Origin: Pseudeuparius sepicola
Lineage: Eukaryota > Arthropoda > Insecta > Coleoptera > Anthribidae
DNA: 64,000 nt
Assembly (NCBI GenBank): GCA_963920635.1
Contig: OY987304.1
Location: forward strand, 32,364,365 to 32,428,364
Direction of reading: 5' to 3'
Part shown: positions 11,085 to 22,387 of the stretch, piece by piece
Layout of the letters: every line of letters begins with the position of its first letter
How positions within the stretch are numbered: position 1 is the first letter of the stretch
The notes under the pieces: model-generated
The model's input: the letters and a program-made list of their open reading frames with translations, nothing else
Database searches by the model: none
Told to the model about the DNA's origin: nothing
Made by a program: the position numbers and the translations under genes

Positions 11085-12934
11085 TCAAAGGTCAAACTGA
11101 AGAAATAAAAAACCTTTCATCTGCATTATGTTGTTTTCCGAGGTGGTGTCAGCCTTGATTCTACAAAGGGCAAGCGTTATAAAACTTGAAATAAGCACTA
11201 GCACTTATTGAGATCTTTTCGCGAGTTTCCGCAGACCACAGATGGCACACACATTTTCTCACGATTTTTAAATTGCACCAAAAAATTGCTACCGGCACGG
11301 CAACAGCACTGTCCTACCGAAACTGCATCTACACGTCGATGCGTTGCACGTTTTTGTGGTGATTACTGGCCAGTGGGCAGGGTGTATGAAAATAAATAAC
11401 GAAATAACCCGGATTATTTGACAGTTTTCGTGGATCGCTCACAAACATAAGACCTACATAATTAGATTTTAATGGTGACATTTTCAAACAGATCCTTTAA
11501 TCAGTGTTTGGCGCGTGTATGCATATTGGATTGACGTTGGAAAATCAAAAGGTAATACCTACCTAAATTATAACTTAGGCCATGCTATAGTTGTAAGTTG
11601 GAAAAAACTCCACGCCGGTTTTGAGATTTCCGTGCAAACGTAAAAAAAATTAAGATTTCGGATTGCTAGAGCCCCGAGGTCACCAGCCTCGACACAGCTG
11701 ATCAGGGGAGCGCCGTTAACAAGGGGTTTTAATACACTTCTGAAAATATATTTTTATATATTTTTGGTTGACTTTAGAATTTTTAAAATTTCGTATTCGT
11801 ATAGAGATAGAGCTATTTTTTCCCACCTGTGGTTAATTTTTTTTTACATCATGACTGAATCACCTTGTACAGGTATAAGAATATATAGGAATAAAAGAGA
11901 TATAGGTGAAATGTGTAAGCATATCTCCGCAATAAGAAATCAAATAAGTACAAGAGAGTTAGGTATGAAGGTCACTTTTACCTAACTTTTTATACTTTAT
12001 TTCTTACTATATGGCTATATTCTTCCTTACTCCAGACTGCACTTTTAAAGTTGCCAGGCCAGTATAACTTTTCACAATATACAGGGATTGAACAGTGTGC
12101 ACAAATTATTTCCGTTATTTTTGGACTAGCAAAATTCAACAACTGGGATATTTCCAGGAAATTCGAATATGAAGCCAATGTTAATATGTTGTTAAAAGTT
12201 AACTAAAAGATATACACATAGGTAATAAATTATTGAAGATGAATTTTAACAGGAATATTAGTAAAGAGTACCTATACCTACCTAGTAGTAGTTTGACCGG
12301 AAGAGAGCATCACTTGGTCGGTTCTAGGTATTTTGATACACCCTGTAGGTATATTCTGTGGGTTCGATATCCCTTTTGTTCTTCTGAAGGAATCACTCAA
12401 CGGTATAAGTTTTATTTAGGCAACCTGTACCTACATTTCGCACATTTGTACATTTCACAACAGTTAAGCAATCTCTAGCATTGTCATACTACAATATCTG
12501 GAATCGATTTATGAGCTGACAAGATTGGATTCCAACAGTCAGTTCCAAAATCCATTCAGAAACTGTGATTTAGGGATATAGTTCTGGAGTATCAAACTTT
12601 AGGTAAGTGATACAGACATACACAATTTTTTTATAAACCCATCAAAAATTATTTTATATCATAAAATTTCATTAAAAAATTAAGTATATAACTTTCCAAA
12701 ATGCCATTAATCAATAGGAAGCAGATGTATTGTATCATTTTGTATTTTTATATTTATCTGTGCTTATGAGAATTCAACATCAGTCAAAAATATTGGTAAA
12801 ACCATTCCCATTGATTCACCTGGGCTCAAAGCGTTTTTTTCTTAATGAAAATTTATATGGAATAAAAAGAACGTCTTTGCGCGATTTGAAACTCCAAAAG
12901 CACGATCAGTTTTCCTATAAGAATAAAGCCCAGA
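11085..12934. other. Stretch without identifiable gene
   Basis: Only short open frames (60-81 codons) in conflicting directions. TACAGGGATTG at about 12,081 and ACACCCTGTAGGTA at about 12,338 resemble isolated transposon ends without partners. Confidence 0.35.
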
Positions 12935-13085
12935 TAATAGTAATTGCCACCCCTCCCCCGCACAAGCCTATGGTTGCTTCTGAGGTACTCTTAGTTTTGA
13001 GTGTCTTGAGGGTGAAAACTATTATCAATATCGTTACCGTTACCGTTACCATTACCATTATTCTCATCATTATCATTATAATTTA
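12935..13085 (+). repeat. Dispersed repeat copy B with adjoining simple repeat
   Basis: About 12,935-13,020 is the inverted partner of the block at 2,393-2,495. It is followed by a degenerate (CGTTAC)/(CATTAC/ATTATC) simple repeat at 13,030-13,080. A 118-codon frame (12,730-13,086) ends inside this simple repeat with a run of V/T then I residues and is not credible as a gene. Confidence 0.5.
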
Positions 13086-15374
13086 ATTTTTAAAAAGGTG
13101 TTTTAACCACCTGTTTAGAAACACCTCTGGTGTCTCTGATATACTAAATATACCTATGCTATTTCCTAATAAGCGACGTCAGACGTGTTTTTAAAAGGGA
13201 AAAATAGCTGTACAATTTTATTTGTTACAAAATTTGTCCCTGGTATTCATAATATTTCTGTCATATTTTTCCGATAATCCCAACAAGGTATTAGCATAGC
13301 TTAAGTAATAGGTAGCTGCGACACTCAAGCCCCCGGCGGGAGTCAAAACAGAGTCTGGCGGAATGAAGCCGGAGTGAAGCGTATCGGGGCCGGACTAAAC
13401 GTTTTCTCCCAAGGACGGGCAAAGGCAGAGAGGCTTGTGCAGCGGCTGGTTGAACGAGCCACGCATAATCATTACACGTATTTAGTTACAACGTATAGAT
13501 AGTATTTTTTGTGTCTAATGATTAATTTTTCACTTAATATTTTGAGTTGAAAATTAAACCTGAAATATTTTGCAATACGACCCTGTCCGATTCGTCACGT
13601 CCGCAGTCCAACCGGGTCGAATCAACCAGCCGTCTGCCCCACCGCCGCCAAAACTGGCTCCGCCTAAAATGCTCCCACAGAAAGAATGTAAAAAAAGAGA
13701 GTGTCGCAGCTAGTTATTCCTTAAGCTAAGGTATTAGCTTCGTTTATGAATTTAAAAACAGTGAAGTAGTGACTCATCGGCAACGGTTTTTTTTCTTGAA
13801 GATCGCTCTTATGTTCATTCGAATTTAAAGAGAAGAAATCAGCATTAACATAATAAGCTTTCTCTGTCAATACCTTTAGTATAGTTTAGGAAGGTATATC
13901 CCTTTCTAAGAATTCCTATTAAAATTACAGAATCTAATTATCCGATATGTGAAGGTTAAGGTCGCTTGTTGTTTGTAGTAACCGCTGCTAATTACAACTA
14001 CATTGTTGTCATCAACAGATATCGATCAAGATGGGTTATCTCATAAACAATGCTTCACCATCATTCTTTACTGCTTCATTTGAGCGCAGATATAATCCGA
14101 TCTCTCTTTCTCTATTATCGTCTTCGACGTCAAATAGCAAAACATGACCGCGTAATGAATACTCGACGATTATGTCTTATATTAGGTTTCACATATTATA
14201 AGTCGTGTAATAATCTAGATAGCCACGAAATTGGCGGTGCTATACCGATACGGGTCCGAGCGTCCGTTTCCGGTCGTCATGGGAACGGCCACGGCTGCCT
14301 TTGACCGGATGACATGTCGCGAGACGCGAGACTGATGGTTGGTGGATGAAATACAGGAATAAGGAACAATATTATGTAGCTAAAGAATATGGCATTGGAT
14401 AGGCGCCCGCAATATTTTTTCTAGGAGAAAAATCATAACAGCACACTTCAATTTAGTAAACCTTTTTGAACACCTTTATAGTTATATTTATTTATATATC
14501 AGAGTTTTATGCCTGTCATTTTAACTCAGTGAACCAAGGTTAGTTAATAGGAAGGTTAGGTATTTTTCCCCCACTCTTAAACAAAACCAAAGGTAGTCCC
14601 TTACCACCGGCAACGTCGCGCGACGGTGCCACCTCCGCCAACTGTTATTCTTCTTCTCACAGCTTGATACTAGTGGCGTATCAGAGAGGTAACGCAGTTA
14701 GTGACTGTCGAAAACAAAAAAAATAGTGAGACATTTCAAGAGCGAAGATAGCCAACGCAATTTAAGAAATTTACGCGCAAACTAAAGCAAACAAGTAACA
14801 CGCCTTTGACTAAAAGCTTCAAATGAATATGCCAAAAAGTCTATGTGCGCGTATGGCTGGGAGCGTTATATATTTAGGTCACTAAATCGTCAATTCACGT
14901 GTAACTGCTACCAACTTAAATTCAGTCCTTTGTCCCCTTGCCTCTCTCACCCCCCCTCCCTTCCAAGTCCTCGAATGTCCTAACCTTCCTATATAAACTA
15001 ACCTTGCAGTGAACTATTTATTTGGCAAGGATAATAGGTTATAAGTCTGTCACTATTGGTGAACTACTGCTAAATTTATTTACTTTTAGATTATGAAACT
15101 TTACAATTTTTAAAAATAATAATATAGATATTCTTAACTTTCAGTTTAAAATACACAAAATTGTAACATTTTCAATTAATTAAAAATAAACTCTAAATAT
15201 TAAACCACTACTTCCACACCACTTATTTAAAATTCATTATTAAAAAACCGCACTTGCTTATGCGGGGGCTTGGTGGCAGTCAATTATTTCAGCATAATTT
15301 CTATTTGCCATAGCAAATTTACTAACTTATTGTAAATTCCAATATTTGACCCCAACACGTAGAAAATGACATAC
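13086..15374. other. Stretch without identifiable gene; two GC-richer patches
   Basis: GC-richer blocks lie at 13,325-13,460 and 13,580-13,680, and a smaller one at 14,230-14,310. None has a splice-bounded frame or a recognised repeat partner. At 15,250-15,285 a GCGGGGGCTTGGTGGCAGTC block resembles the G-rich repeat at 2,450 only loosely. Confidence 0.35.
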
Positions 15375-15420
15375 CAGTGGCGGTGCTTGAGTACCTGGGG
15401 CCACTAAACTAATATTAAGA
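15375..15420. mobile_element. Solitary hAT-type terminus
   Basis: CAGTGGCGGTGCTTGAGTAC followed by CTGGGGCC closely matches the inverted right end of the 451-1,051 element (CAGAGGCGGTGCTTGATTAC then CTAGGGCC), so it belongs to the same family. I could not find a matching second end or an 8-bp duplication, because the later foldback insertion at 15,481 follows almost at once. Confidence 0.45.
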
Positions 15421-15480
15421 ATATCCTTCCCCTATCTATCATAACAGTATAACCGAGAGTAATAAGAGTCCTTTTATATA

Positions 15481-16792
15481 CAGGGTTTCGAGTCTATGCA
15501 TGGGGATCTTGGTTATCTTAAGAGATACGAGGTCGGTTAAATTGGGGCAAAGTTGCGGAATTTGATGCCGAGTGACATGGTAAAAAAAAATTTGGCTGGC
15601 CCTTCCCGTTTTGAAAATAATGCAAAAAAACTGAAAATCGTCGATTTTGTTTTTATTTTTTTAAACGAAAACGAATAGGGCTGGACAGTTCTAAGTTGAC
15701 CATTATTAAGGCACTTTTTTACAAGGAATCTAAATATGACCTAGCATTTTTTCTCGTCTCCCTGGACAAAGATATGACGATCCACTTTTATTTTTCTTAT
15801 GGGAGCCATATTTGATTTTTGCATTTTTGGAAAGAGGATTTTTTTCTGGTTAAAATGAGATGTCACACAATATGCTTCACTTTGTTTTTCTTGCCGTAAT
15901 ATCAAATTAATCGTTTTTGCATAGAGTGCCTTGGAAATGTAAGCCCCATAATATTTGACGTTTTTGCATAGAGTGCCTTGGAAACATAAGCCTAGTTACC
16001 CATTGTTGCGAAGTGTGCTTTCTAATATTGTTTAACGGTTCAGTAAAAATTCAGTTAATGTTAAATGTATTGATTAAATAAATCATAAACGTACCACGTC
16101 ATTTGCCATATACATAGGCGGTTCTAGGTGGCGGCTTGGGGGGGCTAAGCCCCCCAAATCTTGAAATAGCCCCCCCCAAGTTTATTTTTCGCTACCAAAC
16201 CGCTACCTACTGACACAACTAAGAACGATTATTATTTTAAATATTTTGTTATGTGAAACAATTCTGTTACTTGTTAACAAAATTTCTTTTGTATAATATT
16301 AATCACAAATATGGTCACCTTAGCTATATACAGGGTGAGTTTTTTTCGATGACCAGTATGGGGATCTCGGAAACTAGCAGAGCTAGAACAAAGGTTAAAT
16401 GGGGAAAGAATTGCAGTTTTGAATGCTCAATCTGATTACATTAACACTAAAAAAATCAAACTGTAAACACAAGAACAACAAAAACCTGAAGTAAACAATC
16501 CTATTTTATTTACAATAAATGTTCAATTTGTCCTCCTTGTTCCTCAAGGCACAAAGCAGCACGTTTCCTTAAATTGTTTATGGCTCGTCAAATATCCCTT
16601 CCTCACCATTTATATTTGAGGAATAATAAATTTGAATCATGTCACGCTTTTCTGACATTTTTTCGGTAAAATAAAGTATCCGTGGCACTTCAAATTGTAC
16701 TAAACTATCAAACGTTAAGGGGGTTATGTTTTCAAGGAACTCTATGCAAAAATGTCAAACATTATGGGGCTTATGTTTCCAAGGCACTCTCT
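15481..16792. mobile_element. Large foldback element, copy 2 (nested insertion, truncated arm)
   Basis: This is a second copy of the 4,388-5,834 family in the same orientation. The left arm starts TATA then CAGGGTTTCGAGTC and shares long blocks such as AGAGATACGAGGTCGGTTAA. The right arm stops near 16,792 and is mostly missing. Relative to copy 1, about 320 bp are inserted between ATTTGCCATATA (about 16,112) and TTAACACTAAAA (about 16,440). The insert holds a run of G followed by a run of C (16,139-16,178) and a CAGGGTGAG-type end at 16,332. The transposase tail is conserved at 16,510-16,600. Confidence 0.7.
16510..16600 (-). pseudogene. Transposase C-terminal remnant in foldback copy 2
   Basis: On the minus strand it reads RAINNLRKRAALCLEEQGG, then QIEHLL and a stop, nearly the same as the remnant in copy 1. 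An in-frame TGA interrupts the residues just before RAINN, where copy 1 has GGA, so this copy is further decayed. Conservation between two independent copies shows that the tail belonged to the ancestral element and was not picked up by chance. Confidence 0.55.
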
Positions 16793-18526
16793 CTGCGTGT
16801 AAAGATAACAGGGAGGGTTGAAAACATTAGATTAACCAATAACACGTGCAAGCTATAGGGATGTTAGCTATAGAGATGTTAGCTACGTGAGTTTTTACCG
16901 GTTAATCTAATAATTCCTACTTAATCTTTCATTATTCATTTTTTTGACGTCTACGCAAACTTTTTTGTACACCTTGATTTTTCCAATTATTTTGCTGTGC
17001 TTCCTGCTATAATTTTTGTTCCAAACGGTCTTAAATCGATCAAGCTTTGAAAAATTTAGCGCATTTTTATTTGTTTTGTCCATGTTTCAAGGCACACTTG
17101 ACATCTGACGCTATAAACTGTTTGGCTTGGGCTTGGGTTGTATTGAAACCTTTAAAAAATAAAACCAATTGATTTTTTTTTACATTTGGTAGGTATACAG
17201 ACCATTGAAGTAACGTCAAATGACGCTATCGAGTCAGATTTCCCGTAGTTGTTATTTGGGGGCTATAGTTATTCGGAAGGCAAAGTCGTGTATCACCATA
17301 AGTTATTTCATTTCGTATAGATATCCTTTATAAATAATAACATTTGAAGTTGAGGGTAGTTTGGAGAGCGCTATGCAGCAAATATATTATAAACGGCTAG
17401 TTTGTAGGGAAAATAATTAATTGCAGAGTAGAATATATTAGCACAAACAGAGTGGCATAAGAAGTAGTTTTACCCACACATTGCGCAGTTTTTGAAATAA
17501 AAATTTGAAATTTTCAAGAGATTGCTAGTGCAGAAATACCAACTTTCTATTCTAATTAGAGTTTAGAAACTACTTCCGGTTTGTCCGGAACTGACATTAA
17601 CCTTCTTATTTTGAGAGACATCCACCAATTTTGATTAAACATTTAAATTCTGCTCAAAATTTTCTTTCAGTTGGAGATGGCATATCGTACATTATCTAGG
17701 ATTTGATTAAAAATTGCATTCTAGATTAATTTTTATCAATGGCCATGTAATTGCCACACCAGATGAATAGTAGGTACTCACTGGGAGTAATTTCGACCTG
17801 TGCATGCATATAGGATAATTCGAGTTAAAATGACTATGTTAAATTCAATTCCTTGAAAAAATCTTTGCCTTTTAAGAGGAAAATGCAGTCACAGAATAAA
17901 TAGCCCTACGGCCGTAGGCTATATATTCTGTGACACAGTGCAGCAGATTTATTTGGGAATATTACGACTATACCCTACATTGACTCCAAAGAAAATGTAA
18001 GTTGGTATCATAGTGATTTGCTGCAAGAATTATATTTGGCTTTTTTTTAAATATGTCACATTATCTAAAATCGAAGAGGGTATGCATCTGAATATCCAGA
18101 AAAACTAACATTATCTTTTTAGACGGTCTCAGCATTGAATCATCAAGAGAGTCACGTTTAAAACTTTACTTTAGGACAAGGTGTGCTTTTTTAATATCAG
18201 TTCCGGTTTAGCCGGAAACGAGTATTTTTTGTATTGAGAATAAATTCAGAATATTGTTTCACGAATACGACTCCTTTATTAATTTACTGTATAGTTATAT
18301 CTCCAAATCGATTCATTTTGAACGAGTTTACCTACTGTATACAAACAACATGACGCTTAGATGTCCAAGACAGGCGCGATTTTTTCACCTTTTTAACACT
18401 GATTTATTTTCTGATTATGTGTAATAAATTTAAACAGAGGTCTAATATAAACAGTTTATCAATGTATAAATTATATAAATTCATTTAAAAGGATGATAGA
18501 ATTTCACGTCCCCAATAGATTTTTAC
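16793..18526. other. Stretch without gene; diverged inverted-repeat pair and a hairpin
   Basis: CTACTTCCGGTTTGTCCGG (17,570) is roughly mirrored by AGTTCCGGTTTAGCCGG (18,201), suggesting an old foldback about 650 bp long. The TTCCGG...CCGGAA word also occurs in the foldback at 34,355. A near-perfect palindrome lies at 17,888-17,934 between these arms. No coding exon was recognised. Confidence 0.35.
17888..17934. repeat. Palindrome of about 47 bp
   Basis: GTCACAGAATAAATAGCC is mirrored by GGCTATATATTCTGTGAC around the centre CTACGGCCGTAG. There is one small mismatch near the ends. It could be the core of a MITE or of the foldback around it. Confidence 0.65.
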
Positions 18527-18711
18527 AGAAAGAAAGTTAATAAAGACTATAAATTTTGGCAACTGGTAATATCATACCGACATTCAAGTTCTAATGGATG
18601 TGCCGGTGTTTTCATATTTGAATCGTTCGACAAGGTAGACTATGACAGCTGTTTCCCTTTATTAGGTTCATCAAGGCAACCATAACCTTCCCAAACGACT
18701 CAAACCGAAAC

Positions 18712-18868
18712 GGTAGCACTTATAATAGTGTAACTTGTACTTGGAGGTGAGAAATCATGATTTCATTCATGTAACTTGCACTTGGAGGTGAGAAATCATG
18801 AAAGTTACGTGAATGAAATCATGATTTCTCACCTCCAAGTGCAAGTTACACTATTATAAGTGCTACCC
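18712..18868. repeat. Palindromic insertion within the left arm
   Basis: GGTAGCACTTATAATAGTG at the left is mirrored by CACTATTATAAGTGCTACC at the right. The block GCACTTGGAGGTGAGAAATC occurs in direct and inverted form between them, with a third partial copy. The corresponding place in the right arm (near 20,350) lacks this block, so it was inserted after the arms formed. Confidence 0.65.
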
Positions 18869-19327
18869 ACATACCTGTATACTAACATATACCGCTTTTG
18901 GCCCTATTGCGCACGGCAAGGCGCAGGGAACGAAAAGAGATGGAATTCGCCCCCATTTTTAAGCCTATTTTGGCAGTTTGAATGGTGGCTACCTTATTCC
19001 TTGTTTAAAATTTTGTATACAGTATAAATGAAATTGCATTATACTTTTTGAAGGCGCCGGTAAAATCATAAAAGTCACCGTGACATGCTTTTTTGATGAG
19101 AGATGCGTTTTTAGTTTTTAATCGCGATTTTTTCTTTTATATTTTGTACGGTTAATAACTTTCCATTCTCGTATTTACGAGATAAAAACATGACTTGGTG
19201 CAAATGCAAAGAGACTTTTACATATAGATTGTGAAATTGCATTCCATAGGTAAGCAAATAGGTATAATTTTTTGTCAAATATGATTGTTTTCTCATTGAT
19301 ATTTTCTGATTTCTTGCTCATTTTTAG

Positions 19328-19524
19328 GTTTTCAAGAGAAGAAACTAAATTTAGAAAGTGGCTTAGTAGGTAATCTAGGTGTCATTCAAGAAGTTCAAGA
19401 AATAACTCGTGGAGATGAGGAAAATGGAGACATTGTAATTCTCGATACAACGAAGAGAGCCGCATTTCTGGAGCAAATAGAATTAACCGAAGAAATGCAA
19501 ACAGCAGCAGGCAGCAACAAGTAA
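19328..19524 (+). CDS. Terminal coding exon of an unrecognised gene (65 residues)
   Basis: A TTTTTAG acceptor-like site (19,321-19,327) is followed by 65 codons ending in TAA at 19,522-19,524. The exon would start in phase 1, sharing its first codon with an upstream exon. The peptide is acidic and hydrophilic, with blocks GDEENGDIVILDTTKRAAFL and EQIELTEEMQTAAG. This looks like a real protein C-terminus rather than random translation. No ATG or upstream exon could be joined: an open piece near 19,190-19,250 ends at GTAAGC but does not keep the frame. AT-rich sequence and AATAAA-like signals follow. I cannot name the family. It may be a transposon's accessory protein or a captured host exon. 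Confidence 0.45.
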
Positions 19525-19690
19525 ACCTGTTAACTGCACATCACCGCCAGAAAAATAATTGAAGCTTGTCAAAGAAGAGCGTAATTAAAAATCACTTCAC
19601 TTTCATTTTTGAAGCAAAGATTAAAGTGGTAGAAGTTGAAGTTACCAAGTTTTCTTTTGCTTGTATTTTTTAAACAAACAAAAATAAAAA

Positions 19691-19922
19691 GTTCTAAGGA
19701 ATAAAACCAGCTGCCTAAAAATTTCAGAAATAGGTATAGATAATAATATTATGTTCTTGGAAAATAGGTTAGGTATTATTATTAAAAGTATTCAAAGAAA
19801 TAATTATAGTTCTAAGGAATAAAACCAGCTGCCTAAAAATTCAGAAATAGGTATAGATGATATTATGTTCTTGGAAAATAGGTTAGGTATTATTATTAAA
19901 AGTATTCAAAGAAATAATTATA
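19691..19922. repeat. Tandem duplication of about 118 bp
   Basis: The unit starting GTTCTAAGGAATAAAACCAG occurs at 19,691-19,808 and again at 19,809-19,922. The copies differ only by a few bases lost in the second. It lies about 170 bp downstream of the stop codon of the exon at 19,328 and would be in its 3' untranslated region. The high identity indicates a recent duplication. Confidence 0.8.
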
Positions 19923-20554
19923 CCAAGTAATAGTGTATGAAAATGTTAGGTAATTAAAAATATTTTCATATTTTTTATAAGTAATTATTTATAATGTAGC
20001 TGTTGTATAAGCTATAGGTATAATGTACAATAATAATTATATTACTTCTCCTTATGATGATTAAAATATTGTTTTGAGTAAGTTTTACAATTTCTCAACC
20101 TAGTTAACTGCTTCGTTTCCCGAATGCATTAATTTAAAACCAAAACCAACAAAAATCTTGAACCTATTTTATACTTTGAACTAAAATAATTTCCATTTTA
20201 CAAAACCGACAACCAAGACATTAATTATTTATGGAACCCACCGGTAGAAATGATTTCAAATTTCCCGCCTCATTTAGGCCTAAAAATGGCCGCCAAATTA
20301 TTCCCCCGGTCGGACGTCTCTCTTGCGCGGTATAGGTTGCTATAGGTATATGGTGCTACCGTTTCGGTTTGAGTCGTTTGGGAAGGTTATGGCTGCCTTG
20401 ATGAACCTAATAAGGGGAAACAGCTGTCGTAGTCTACCTTCTCGAACGATTCAAATATGACAACACCGGTACATCCATTAGAACTTGGATGTTGGTATGA
20501 TATTACCAGTTGCCAAAATTTATAGTCCCATAAAGCCGCTAACTTTCTTTCTGT

Positions 20555-21000
20555 ATAAATTCATTTATAATGCAATATCTGGTAATACCGCAACATAATT
20601 TTTAATTGGCCAATTTTAGCAAGTCGGTGTGTGTATTGAGTAGATCTGCAGTTGCCAAGCAAGGAAGTGATAAATTGCCTTGGGAATTATCGCAAATCAA
20701 TAAATTTGTTTGCCAATAGTATTTATCGCTAGCAAGGGCATAATTTGATGGTTGTTCCTTTAAGACAGGAGCTACAATAAAAAATCTTGACAGCGACAGC
20801 AGTTTGTTGTTTGATACCAAACTGGCTGTAGGTACTACAGGCACAGCTTACCCTAACATGGTAAGCTGTGCTACAGGCAGCGTCCAGAGATATACTAATA
20901 AGCCTGAGCACTTGGCCTTGTGTAAACAAACGTTTCCCCCTTGTCCTCTCCCGCTCCCTCGGCCCGCCGTCATCGATCGATACCTTCTGGTAGAAGAAAA
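20555..21000. other. Stretch without identifiable gene
   Basis: A small imperfect inverted repeat (CACAGCTTACC against GGTAAGCTGTG, about 20,842-20,868) and a GC-richer patch (20,938-20,980) are present. Overlapping frames on both strands (20,602-21,022) contradict each other, and none resembles a known protein. Confidence 0.35.
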
Positions 21001-21002
21001 TA

Positions 21003-21530
21003 AAGGGCCCCATTCACGTTGAGATCGGTATGGATACCTGTATCACGACAAACGGCGATACATGTATCTGAGATTTGTTTCCATTTGTTTTCTGTTCATA
21101 CACGTTGTGATGAACTCATGAAACATCAGTTCAGTTCACATGTGATGCAGAAATGGTGCAACAACCAAAACTGTTTTTGCTGATTCTCTAAGTTGTCTAT
21201 TTGAATATTCTTTGCACTTTGAATTCCATAAACACGGATATAGTTCGTAACTACGGAGAAATTCCTCCCAAAACTCGCAATCTGCCATGTTGAAAATAAA
21301 CTGTTTTATATTTTTTAGTAGCGCGATACAAAAACATAAACATACACGTTGTGACAAGTATCAGTTGCATGTGCGCGGTATCGAAGTTTCACTACAGTTA
21401 TACAGACGGTGATACCAGCTGATACTGATACAGCGATACTGAGACAGCCAAGTACACTATGCGATTTGAATCAAGATACTGGATACTTGCAACATGTATC
21501 GATACCAATCTCAACGTGAATGGGGCCCTT
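21003..21530. mobile_element. 528-bp inverted-repeat element with TA target sites
   Basis: The left end AAGGGCCCCATTCACGTTGA (21,003) is matched in inverted form at 21,502-21,530 with one mismatch in about 29 bp. TA flanks both sides (21,001-21,002 and 21,531-21,532). Inside are repeats of GATAC and GTATC words. No transposase frame remains; an antisense 73-codon frame at 21,136-21,357 is not recognised. Confidence 0.72.
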
Positions 21531-21669
21531 TAAGCTTACACAGGCCGCGGTGACGCTGATTTACGAGCAGTCGCAAAAAATTGTTGTTTTTCCCGAGAGA
21601 ACAAAGAAGTGACCCGACTTATAGTATTCGCTAGACTTTGCTACAGGTATTAACTGCTTCAGTTTGAGC

Positions 21670-21950
21670 TCACTTTTATCTGCATTTGTATTATTCAGCA
21701 CGAAATCCCATCGCATCGGGCGTCCTTGCCCGTTCCACATTCGCCTTCGTACTTGACGATGGAAAGGCAAAAAAGGCGAAGATGCGCGGCGTTCCCAGCG
21801 GGTCGAGGTCGGAGGTAAGAGGTCGCCGGCGCGGCGAAAATGACGCTCTCCGACTTCAAATATCGCATTCGTGCGGGTCGCCGGGATTTCGTCATAATCG
21901 GCGGACCATCGGGTTCCCACAGTCGCCGCCGAAGATCTGCTCGGAAAGGC
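21670..21950. other. GC-rich island with overlapping frames
   Basis: About 280 bp of CpG-containing sequence supports open frames on both strands (95 codons plus, 130 and 66 codons minus). Such mutual openness is expected of GC-rich DNA with few stops. No domain was recognised. One of several GC-rich islands that stand out from the AT-rich background. Confidence 0.35.
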
Positions 21951-22022
21951 CAAGCTTTATTTCCATTTTATAAAAAAAAGTGGAAAAGCGAATGTGTGAA
22001 ATCCACAGACAAAATGTAACTA

Positions 22023-22385
22023 TAGTAAAATCGAGCTATCCGTACGCCTGGCGTACATAAAACCACGTGTTCAATGACGATCCGCGATTGGTCGGTATAG
22101 GCTATAAAATTTCACCCGACTCGGCAACAGGGACGTGCTCGATCGCAAAAGTGTAGATATTCGGTTTTATCTTGTTGTTTTCAGCTATTTAGACACTGCC
22201 ACAAATAGTGTTATCGGTGTTTTGAACCATTTTAATTAAGCCAATAATTCTTTTCTGAAATATTTCGATGTACATAATTGTAAGACTAAAATTAAATAAA
22301 GGTCGTACCTCCGTGCGGCTATGGCAGATATTTCAACGCACGTGCTCTTGTTTACGCCAGGCGTAAGAGTTGCTCGATTTTAGTA
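22023..22385. mobile_element. 363-bp MITE with TA target sites
   Basis: TAGTAAAATCGAGC at the left is mirrored by GCTCGATTTTAGTA at the right, followed inward by CCTGGCGTA and TACGCCAGG as further inverted words. TA lies on both sides (22,021-22,022 and 22,386-22,387). Non-coding. Confidence 0.72.
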
Positions 22386-22387
22386 TA

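Larger units (their letters stand above)
18527..20554. mobile_element. Element of about 2.0 kb bounded by long inverted repeats
   Basis: The left flank (about 18,527-18,721) and right flank (about 20,350-20,554) are inverted copies. Anchors are CAAAATTTATAGT, ACCAGTTGCC, GATGAACCTAATAA and CCGTTTCGGTTTGAGTCG. The match resumes weakly inside the left flank after a palindromic insertion (18,712-18,868). Between the arms lies a terminal-exon-like coding piece (19,328-19,524) with a 3' region containing AATAAA-like words and a 118-bp tandem duplication. No catalytic domain was found, so it may be a deletion derivative keeping the last exon of its own gene, or one that captured a host exon. The superfamily is unknown. 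Confidence 0.55.

Noticed and set aside
12730..13086. 118-codon open frame
   Set aside because: Its last third is translated simple repeat (V/T then I runs), and it crosses a dispersed repeat.
19190..19265. Possible upstream exon for the 19,328 exon, ending at a GTAAGC donor
   Set aside because: The join does not preserve the open frame in any phase tested.
21561..21953. 130-codon minus-strand frame
   Set aside because: Composition-driven openness in a GC-rich island; the opposite strand is equally open and no domain is seen.
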